Below are positions 56,693 to 64,000 of a stretch of 64,000 nucleotides of DNA, in pieces. The position numbers and the translations under genes are program-made. The stretch is from Drechslerella dactyloides (taxonomy: Eukaryota; Ascomycota; Orbiliomycetes; Orbiliales; Orbiliaceae). How positions within the stretch are numbered: position 1 is the stretch's first letter; every line of letters begins with the position of its first letter. The notes beneath the pieces are model-generated. The model worked only from the letters and a program-made list of their open reading frames with translations. It searched no databases and was not told where the DNA came from. The DNA is taken from NCBI GenBank assembly GCA_020064725.1, contig JAGTWJ010000001.1:434001-498000 (forward strand), given 5' to 3'.

Positions 56693-58658
56693 ATGTCTGG
56701 AGACAGTTTATGTTCGCTTTTCGATCAGAGAGGTATGGGAGATTTCATGATGCACCACCCGTTTCTGCCTACTATCGACACATATACTATTAACGTGACG
56801 TGGTAGCTGGCTATGTAAGCTAACTCAGTTGATATCGACAGTGGCTATTATCAACGACACGCTCTATTTCACCAGTGGCTCCTACGTCTTCAACACAGAC
56901 ATAAGGTTTGCCAGCGACCCCAAGATCCACAAGATAAATCTCGCCAGCAACCTCAACGTAAACGGCTTGATACCCCGATCCCAAGTCGAGACCGAAGATG
57001 CACCCGACCAAGTCACCAGCCAAAATGGAATCGGGACTTTTTTCTACAATAACGAAGCTTTGTGGGCGTATGCTGCCATCCAAAGAGATTCGGGTGTCTC
57101 CGACCAGGTCAACCAGACGAATATGATGTGGAAATACGAGACGTCTAGTGATTCATGGAGCGAAGAAGAGATAGCAGGTGGCGAGCTGCAATGGTTCAAT
57201 CAAACAAATGGATTTTCAGCGACCACGCCGGACGGCAGAAGTTTTTATGGCGGAGGCCAGGGTTCCGGGCTTTATGGACGGGATGGAGGGCTAGTGCTCT
57301 TCGAGGCGAATACCACGCCACCTAGGTGGAGCTTCATACCGGAATCCGACAGCGCCTTCGGCGTTGCAACACCTAGTACATTAAATGGTGCAATAGTATA
57401 CCTCCCCGTTGGCGAACAGGGTATCCTAGTCTTGATGGGTGGATACGATGTAAGTCACGATATCAATATGCCTGGAGTTGTGCCATATGACCATGGAATC
57501 ACTACTCTGCAGAGCTAACCAAGCTTCGTCTCTACAACAGACAACTAAAAGAGGCAACCTATTCAAAGAGGGTTCAGGACTAGACTTTGACCCACGCCCG
57601 CTCTCAGATATCTACATCTATGATATTGCAGCAAACATCTGGAACGTGATAACTGCCACTGGAGATTCTTCGAACTCTGTCCCTACAGCACGTACCGAAT
57701 TTTGCATAGTCGCGAACAGTTCGCCTGACGGCTCGTACCACAACATCGTATTTTATGGCGGCTGGAGCCAACTGTTGGGAAAAACATTCGCGGATGTTTG
57801 GGTTCTGTCACTCCCTGCGTTCCAGTGGATCAAAGTCGACGACGAGAATAACCCGGATACACGGATAACGAGAAATGACCTGAACAACATCGCAAACCCG
57901 AACGTCGGGCGGACGAGACACAAATGCAATTTGTATAAAGACAATCAGATGATCGTTACCGGAGGGATCGTATCGCAGGTCGGCGATTTAAAGTTGAATA
58001 TCGACGCCTGCAATTCGTCACATCCACCTATTCTGGTTCTAGATACGAATACTTTTGTGTGGAAAGCATCTGTAGACCCAGAAGGAGAAGAGTACCGGGT
58101 CCCAGGCGTCGTCCGGAATTCTGTCAGAAACCAGTACGTTTGGATTCCAAAATTTGGGAAGAATGCATACACATGCATGGCTGACGTTATTGTCATTGCT
58201 TTAGACGTGAGCCCAGCGACGGTTGGCCGAACACACGGTTAGAAAATCTTTTTTCATCAGCGATCAGCACCACAGCCTCATCATCAACCTCAGCACCAAC
58301 CTCTAACACGACAGGCGGTCCGGATGATAGCACAACGGGGAACTCAGCTGCTGCCGGTGGGTCAAACAGCGGCATCTCCACTGGTGCGATTGTTGGGATA
58401 GCTGTGGGGTGTGTGCTAGGAGTTGCTCTGTTGCTTGTCGGTGGCTTCTTCTTTTGGCGACATAAAACACCGAGAGCAAGGCCACTGATACCAGCACCTT
58501 ACGAAGAGTCCTCAGATGCAAGTGGTCATGGCTATGGTGGCCTTCTGTGGCCGAAGCCAGAGTTATCGGCGGAGGAATCGCGCGCAGAGTTGCCGAATAA
58601 TAACGATCTGCGTGCAGAACTACCCACGACACTCAATAACCACGAGCTTCCGGCGTAA
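56693..58658 (+). CDS. Kelch-repeat protein with single transmembrane segment
   Basis: Exons 56693-56732, 56842-57449, 57541-58133 and 58205-58658 give 564 aa. About the first 420 residues are kelch-type beta-propeller blades: VAIINDTLYFTSGSYVFNT, GFSATTPDGRSFYGGGQGS, GILVLMGGYD, LSDIYIYDIAANIWNVITA, NIVFYGGWSQ, VWVLSLPAFQWIKV and QMIVTGGI. The join NQ-REPSDGW across intron 3 matches the family. A Ser/Thr-rich stalk follows, then one membrane span (GAIVGIAVGCVLGVALLLVG), a basic stop-transfer (FFFWRHKTPRARP) and an 80-residue cytosolic tail. This is a common fungal plan for surface proteins, so a signal peptide is expected. The start used here (MSGDSLCSLFDQR) has none; the LCSLF part resembles mature starts of relatives. 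A further 5' exon is therefore probably missing from my model. Ligand unknown. Confidence 0.75.
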
Positions 58659-59472
58659 TTGATCAACGAAATTCATTCAATTGTTGCGCTGATTCCTGAT
58701 GATACCCAATGCCAACCCGCAGGAGGTTGCACCTCATGTTTCCGATCGATAATTGCACGCAGTGACCAAGACTGAGTGAAATCACCCTACCTGAGATGTG
58801 TTTTTCGATGAGTTTGTTTCACGCAATATAGTGGCATGCATCTAGTCTCTTAAAGCGAATTCTCATATGAGCTGAACCGGTTTTCTTCACGGTACTGGTG
58901 GCATTCGTGAGTACCGTCTTATTTTTACAATTTTTTAAGCATCTTAATCATATGTATATGGTTGGGGAGCTTGAAGTCAACTACTAGTATACGGTTGGCA
59001 CCTATCTGACCCGATGACCCCGTTATGTCTATATATATCGCTTGCACGTGCATCTTGTTATCCATAGATAGTGGTATTATAATTATTCATGCCTCGACGT
59101 CTACGGAATGATGAAGACTAGCGTAAATCACCTGGGCCACCAAGTTACTTTTCTATCATCTGCAAACAACCTGCCCATATTCAAAATATACCAATTTACC
59201 ACCTAGTCTTAAATATCAGTATTCTATTATATTGTTATATATTGGAAATTGAAAATTAGGTCGGATTATATTACTCGGCAAGATGGGGGCAATCGGATTT
59301 GGTTTCGAGCGTGCTATCGCAGCTTCCTGGTGACTCTACTATGCTCCTGTTGTGTTTTTCTTTCTCTTTAGGGGGAAGGGGTTCCGTTCGGATATACGAA
59401 GAAAGAAACAGAAAGCCCCAATAGCCCGGCGACGAGAATGATCTATCTATAATCTTGATTTTGAATCAAGAA

Positions 59473-59954
59473 TTAGGCACGTGTGACATCTTCGAACTTC
59501 GAGGCCATCGAATGATCCCTTCCATTGGGGATAAAGCACTTTAGCTGATTATCCGATAAAGATTTCAGTGTTTGCGCGGACATAGCTGCTTTATGGCTGA
59601 CAACAAGAGCTCGACGTGGGGGTGCGCATCTCGCCGACAAACTAAGTCTGTACCTACTCCTTAAGTAGTATCTCCGCTCTGCAATGCAGCTCGAGGCGAC
59701 CGTTTTAGTCTCAGCGCCCTCGCAGAACTCCGTCAAGCTTTGCCGCCAAGCATCACAAGGCTGAGCACTATTCCTGAAGTGCGTGCGTCTGGCGTAATAC
59801 TATCCAGTTTTTGTAGAATGGCGTCGTCGAGGTTAAACCATGGCGGCATTCCATTTGGCAGCGCCGGCGAATATACATATATCTCTAGAAGTGTGCATTC
59901 AGCTAGAGATTCACGAGCCCTTTTGAGAAACGTGGCGCTTGGCAGCCTTGTGGA
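59473..59954 (-). pseudogene. Probable degenerate gene fragment
   Basis: On the minus strand a non-ATG frame of 73 codons (59954 to TGA 59733-59735) reads as protein-like sequence, with LAECTLLEIYVYSPALPNG and WFNLDDAILQKLDSITP. It has good hydrophobic periodicity. A second frame (59736-59473) overlaps its end and stays open for 87 codons to a TAA. There is no start codon, no clean splice site joining them, and the sequence further upstream has several stops. It could be a frameshifted relic or part of an intron-rich gene I could not resolve. I do not recognise the family. Confidence 0.3.
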
Positions 59955-60330
59955 TTAGCTCCGCCTTAGGAAACACTCTCCTGAGCGAGCGAAGCGAGGT
60001 GCATACGTTGACACTTTTGACTGGGCTTCAACTCAATCTTGATGCATATGCATGCATGAGCGAGTGTGAGCTCAGCAGCTGGCAAACGCCACTGACGAAA
60101 AACTCGGAGCAAAGTTTCGTTGTTGTGTACTCGAAATTCGTGGTATGTGAATGTCATTTACAGTCATCAAAATCGCTGGTGCTCTATAGATCTAGATCTA
60201 GCGTGTCTATAAGATGAGCCTGTTTTCTCATTTCAAGCCTGGTTTATAGATCCAGACAATCATTACAATACAATACAGACAGCCATCAACCTGCATTGGC
60301 TTCAAAATCTCCTACTTACTTTCTTTCAGA

Positions 60331-60338
60331 TATATAAA
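60331..60338 (+). promoter_or_regulatory. TATA box of the secreted protein gene
   Basis: TATATAAA lies 54-61 nt upstream of the ATG at 60392, implying a short leader. Confidence 0.5.
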
Positions 60339-60391
60339 GTATATAGTATTTGTCAATATACCTTACGCATCCTATCGATCGCCACATCACC

Positions 60392-61054
60392 ATGTACGCA
60401 TCAAGCCTCATCAGCATCCTTTCCTTAGCGTTAGCCACGGTCGCTATTCCAGTGCCAGGCGGCCCAGACCCGAATGGCCCGATACCGACTATCGGGTTCA
60501 AGGGCGCTGCTTGGGCAAATGTCACTTTATGTACCTACGCCATGTCGATAACGCCACCTAGCGCCTGGGACGCTTTCTTGGAGGAAGATGGCTCACATAT
60601 CTCATTTTGGTCGGGTACAATCGTACAGTACAACACCTACGACGGCTGGGCGGGCACTATTTATGGCGGTGGTCTTACTGGGGATAATGAAGCGACATGG
60701 GGAACTCCCGACATGACATCTTGTGCCAAAGTCAACGGATTCGATTATTGTTTCACGGGCAGCTTTCTGGCGACCCCTATATACCCCGACCCGAAACTAG
60801 CTATCTGGGGTCCAAACACAAAAAATGCACATGTCCAATTGCCAACCAGCGAGCCCAATCAAATCAATAGTGCCGGCTCGAATCTTTGCTTAACTCATTG
60901 GCCGAAGTCAGCTGTGCAGGCTGTTACCTCGCCGAATTTTATTCCGTATTCGACGGTTACTTTCTGCGAGGTTGATGATGCCGGCGAATTGCCAGAGCCT
61001 TGCATTTATGGTGCCGCGACGTGGTCCTACTACGATCTTCCTTACACTCTTTAA
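60392..61054 (+). CDS. Small secreted six-cysteine protein, unknown
   Basis: Single exon, 220 aa. The signal peptide is MYASSLISILSLALATVAIP, followed by a Pro/Gly-rich start of the mature protein (VPGGPDPNGPIPTIG). The mature part has six cysteines (in TLCTYAM, TSCAKV, DYCFTG, NLCLTH, TFCEVD and EPCIYG), consistent with three disulfides, and is rich in Trp, Tyr, Gly and Asn. It is acidic with very few lysines and no membrane or GPI signal. I do not recognise the family. The strong nearby TATA box and secretion signal suggest regulated extracellular expression. It could be an effector-like or surface-active protein; that is only inference. Confidence 0.75.
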   Translation: MYASSLISILSLALATVAIPVPGGPDPNGPIPTIGFKGAAWANVTLCTYAMSITPPSAWDAFLEEDGSHISFWSGTIVQYNTYDGWAGTIYGGGLTGDNEATWGTPDMTSCAKVNGFDYCFTGSFLATPIYPDPKLAIWGPNTKNAHVQLPTSEPNQINSAGSNLCLTHWPKSAVQAVTSPNFIPYSTVTFCEVDDAGELPEPCIYGAATWSYYDLPYTL

Positions 61055-63187
61055 TCTATGTTCCTCGCCCCGACGTCTCTTTCTTGTCATAACTTTGCAT
61101 TTAATATTGAGCCAATTGATACCTTTTTGTTCATTCACGCGTTTTGTAAATATAAAATCAATCTAGAGTTTTTGAAAGACCAAGACACAACTGGTATCGT
61201 TTTTATAGCTTTCGGCCTGAAAATTTAAACCGTTTCAATGGATGGGTTCATTATAGTACTAAGTATCACGAACATGATGTCACTTTTAAAATGTGTACCA
61301 ACAGCCTGATTGAATTCCGAATCTGATCTGCGCACAATCGATACCCTGTGTCGAAAGTACGAAATATAACGTCCACAACTTCTATAGAGGATATTAGTCT
61401 AGTATTAAGAAGCTCCGCGTTATTGAAGACGTAGAGAAAGTGCTTAGGTCTCAGGTGGTCCCGCTGATAGCAACGGTGTTGGCGCTTCGAGTGACAGCTC
61501 GTATACTCTGTCGCATGAAGGTACTCGATGAACTATGGCCTACGACCACTAAAATAAAATATATACGAAGACTGCTTCATCTAAAGCTAAGGTTTTGAAG
61601 CTGCTAAAGGGCACCCTTGCAGTTTCATACCAAAACCACGCAAAGATCAGTGAAGAAACCAAGTGCGCATAGCCGTCTAAGATGGGATGGTAAGGCCATG
61701 TAATTTCACAAGGCTTTAGATATATCTGCCGTTACAACTAGCTTCCAGACTAGTGCTCTGGCAACTGGTCTCGAGTTACACACATAACTGAGGAAAGAAT
61801 AGCTAGACCGCATGCGCAAGACGTCCAAACCTGTTTTCTTATACGGCGTTGTCTGCTTCGTGGACCTTCATGGGACAAGACACAAATAAGCTCGTGCTGT
61901 CACGATGCGAGAAGTGGGGAGAGGAATAAATTGAAGGAACAAAAATATAGCTACATAATGACGTGCGTATTGAAGGTTAGGGTGGGCGGCCCTTCAACGG
62001 GGGTGTTGGGCAAGCCAACAACTTGTAGCGCAATATCCAACGTTACATTAAAGGCATAGACCAGGTAACGAGAGAATGTATGGCTAAAGTAACAGCCGCC
62101 AAGGGACTCCAGGAACAAAAAAAAGAAAAACAGGTGATTTAAGTCTCGCAGCTCAATTAATCCCTCTCGTTCGCCATAATGCAACAGTCCTCTATCTAAC
62201 CCGGTCGATCGAGACCGTGTGCGACTCCGTTAGTCTCTGAGGTGAGCTGTGCCCTACAACATTGCAACGCACTATCGATACACGAAACGTGCTAACCACA
62301 AATAATGAATCAGGTTATATCACGGAATGTATGTATCTCGGGGGCGGCATTCCTGCGCTCGCCATCGATTTATCAAAGTCAAATATCACCCTAGGGATCA
62401 CGCAACATCGTACTGGTTGAGGTACACAGCCGAATCGCGTGATTTTAATGATGGGATCGCTAGTCAACCCTCTAAATCCAACGAATATTGCTCTGTTGAA
62501 GGTCAAGAGCATGACCTAATGGCATTGTTGTTCACTGACGATTGTTGGAACATTATATCGTTGGGTTGCGGAACTCCGATCATGCGTCCAGCCATGTAAC
62601 ATGCATGCGCACAACGGAGATCCGAAGGTCGGTGTTGCCTGTTCTATTCACTCGGTGGTGGCCGACACCGCAATGCAGTAAGTTGGCAAGAGGGCATGCA
62701 TGAATGGAATGTGCTGCCAGTTCAGAATGGAATAAATACAGGAAGAAGACCCAGCGATTCGCGGATCTGCTAACAGCCAATCGGCATTTGCTTGGACAAT
62801 TTCAATTATGAGCTCGACGGCCCATTAAATAGCAGCTGCCTTGACGACCCCAGCACGGGATTATTGAACTCGACATCCGAATGCGCGCCCGTCTACGCTG
62901 AGCTCGAGATAAGACGATGATACACCGCGACACCAAAAATATCAACTGACACCATGCTTAGTTCCAAAACCAGGTACTGAAGAGACGAGTCCGCTGCAGC
63001 CGTTGAAATATAGTCACACGTACACACTTCATCGCAGAAGCTACAACTCAAACTCGATTCGATCTTTAAGTTGCGAATAGTCCGACCTCCTAGTAATCGT
63101 ATGGGCGATAGCAAGACATAAATTTCGATACATATCACAAATATAAATATATCGATACGAACGCTCTGGAAGCGGATCTAATGCGCC
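61055..63187. other. Intergenic, 2.1 kb without a gene
   Basis: AT-rich 3' flank of the secreted protein gene, then unremarkable sequence. Short frames such as 62327-62599 and 61951-62184 carry no motif. The right end holds the promoter of the next gene, with ATATAAATAT at 63141-63150. Confidence 0.5.
63141..63150 (+). promoter_or_regulatory. Possible TATA box of the rhodopsin-family gene
   Basis: ATATAAATAT 38-47 nt upstream of ATG 63188. AT-rich surroundings make this a weak call. Confidence 0.3.
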
Positions 63188-64000
63188 ATGGCAGTTGACA
63201 TCTCAATTCCCACATCCTCCAAGTTCGATCATAGCACACTGGTCAAAATTGGCATTGCGCTAACCTACTCGACACCATACTACCGAAACTTGACAATGAT
63301 CCAGGCAGCCGACAACCTATTCGCCCGGGCGAGAACGAACTTCACAGCACCGATATCTGATCTGTTAGGTACTGAGTTCCAGGAGACTGAGCGGGAGGTT
63401 CCGATATTCGAGACCCTGGGGCAGCAGCCCGGGTTTCTGGTGGCGACAGTTCTCAGGGCACATTTTGAGACCCTGTCACATGCGAGCATGAGAGATATGA
63501 TAGTAATACCCGCGATCATATTGCCAATTCTGGCGGGTATATCGGTGCTATTAAGGTTCTTCGCAAGAAATTTTTTGACGAAACTGGTTCGGCTGGAAGA
63601 TTGGTTGATAATACCAGGTCTTGTGAGTCCCTATGCCGTACAGCGTTCCACCTCTTTGTTTTTCCTGCTTTCCACCCTTTACTTTGGTCAGTATTTAGCT
63701 AGCTATTGTTCGGGGCTGAATTCGGGACCATTCTTCATGCAGTTTGAACATGGGATGTGGCTTTAGGTTTTCGCAGTTGCTTTATCAGTCGCGATAGCTA
63801 CAGGTAGGGCTTCTTGCGTATCGACCTGCCCGCCGCTCCATATCTTCTCGCTCGGTCATTCGTGTTGACATTTTAAATGCTCTGAATTTGTAGCAAACCC
63901 AATTGGACGCCATATTTGGGATGTGCCCTATAGCGAGTGGAATCGTACCTGGAAAGTAAGTGGAACTTTTATCCTCTAGGTCTAAAGTTATTCGTTCTCG
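63188..64000 (+). CDS. Fungal rhodopsin-like-domain membrane protein, 5' part
   Basis: Partial gene running off the window. Exons seen: 63188-63622, 63767-63803 and 63894-63955, with a GTAAGT donor at 63956. Spliced sequence runs from an N-terminal extracellular-type region (residues 1-100, with NFT and NLT sequons) into TM1 (MIVIPAIILPILAGISVLLRF). Next come RNFLTKLVRLEDWLIIPGL and TM2 (VFAVALSVAIATANPIG), then RHIWDVPYSEWNRTWK. The R-x-F-x-R...DDW/EDW-L-I-I pattern after TM1 and the G-R/G-x-H after TM2 are typical of the plant-pathogen-named fungal rhodopsin domain family (seven helices, receptor-like or enzymatic role unknown). The N-terminal extension is longer than usual. The internal Met in SMRDMIVIP could be the true start. 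Confidence 0.7.

Larger units (their letters stand above)
58659..60391. other. Intergenic, with a probable decayed gene
   Basis: Between the kelch gene and the six-cysteine secreted protein gene. The first 800 nt are AT-rich and empty. From about 59470 to 59960 the minus strand carries two overlapping open frames that look protein-like. A TATA box for the next gene is at 60331-60338. Confidence 0.5.

Overview
The window is nuclear DNA of a filamentous ascomycete (Pezizomycotina). Gene content and intron style suggest Eurotiomycetes, perhaps an Aspergillus/Penicillium relative, but the species level is a guess. The basis is: many short introns (about 45-140 nt) with GTRNGT donors and CTRAC-type branch sites; fungus-restricted families (Clr5 domain, fungal rhodopsin-like domain, CRH-type GH16, DUF7025-like AAA ATPase, hybrid histidine kinase, DOMON-cytochrome b561); TATA elements just upstream of several secreted-protein genes; no operons. 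I found no tRNA, rRNA, CRISPR or complete transposon.

Layout. 2.4-3.6 kb (+): a Ser-rich conserved protein whose frame continues past an in-frame TAG. 5.1-7.3 kb (-): mitochondrial FAD glycerol-3-phosphate dehydrogenase (GUT2 type). 9.1-11.8 kb (+): Clr5-domain/helical-repeat protein. 12.4-14.3 kb (-): five-exon cytochrome P450. 16.7-17.1 kb (-): small, probably mitochondrial protein. 18.6-20.1 kb (+): secreted GH5 mannanase. 21.6-23.5 kb (+): MFS transporter. 24.0-25.7 kb (+): F-box-like protein. 26.8-28.0 kb (-): secreted pepsin-like protease homologue. 30.2-32.1 kb (+): GPI-anchored CRH/GH16 cell-wall transglycosylase. 33.4-34.8 kb (-): DOMON-cytochrome b561 membrane protein.

37.8-54.2 kb holds four large signalling-type genes in a row: an AAA ATPase (-), a coiled-coil protein with a STAND-like domain but no P-loop (+), a twelve-exon hybrid histidine kinase (-), and an ARF-like GTPase fused to three copies of a helical module (+). 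The first two are a divergent pair with starts about 1 kb apart; kinase and GTPase genes are also divergent. This is the most unusual part of the window. The remainder carries an NTF2/SnoaL-like protein (-), a kelch/single-TM protein (+), a likely decayed gene, a six-cysteine secreted protein (+), and the 5' part of a fungal rhodopsin-family membrane protein (+) that runs off the window.

How the genes work together: there is no metabolic cluster. Mannanase, MFS transporter, protease, CRH enzyme and DOMON-b561 protein fit a saprotrophic secretory and cell-wall repertoire. The 38-54 kb block could be a signalling or self/non-self neighbourhood, but only proximity and domain types suggest that. 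Exon boundaries were derived by eye from splice consensus, phase continuity and family motifs, and phases close for all multi-exon models unless stated.
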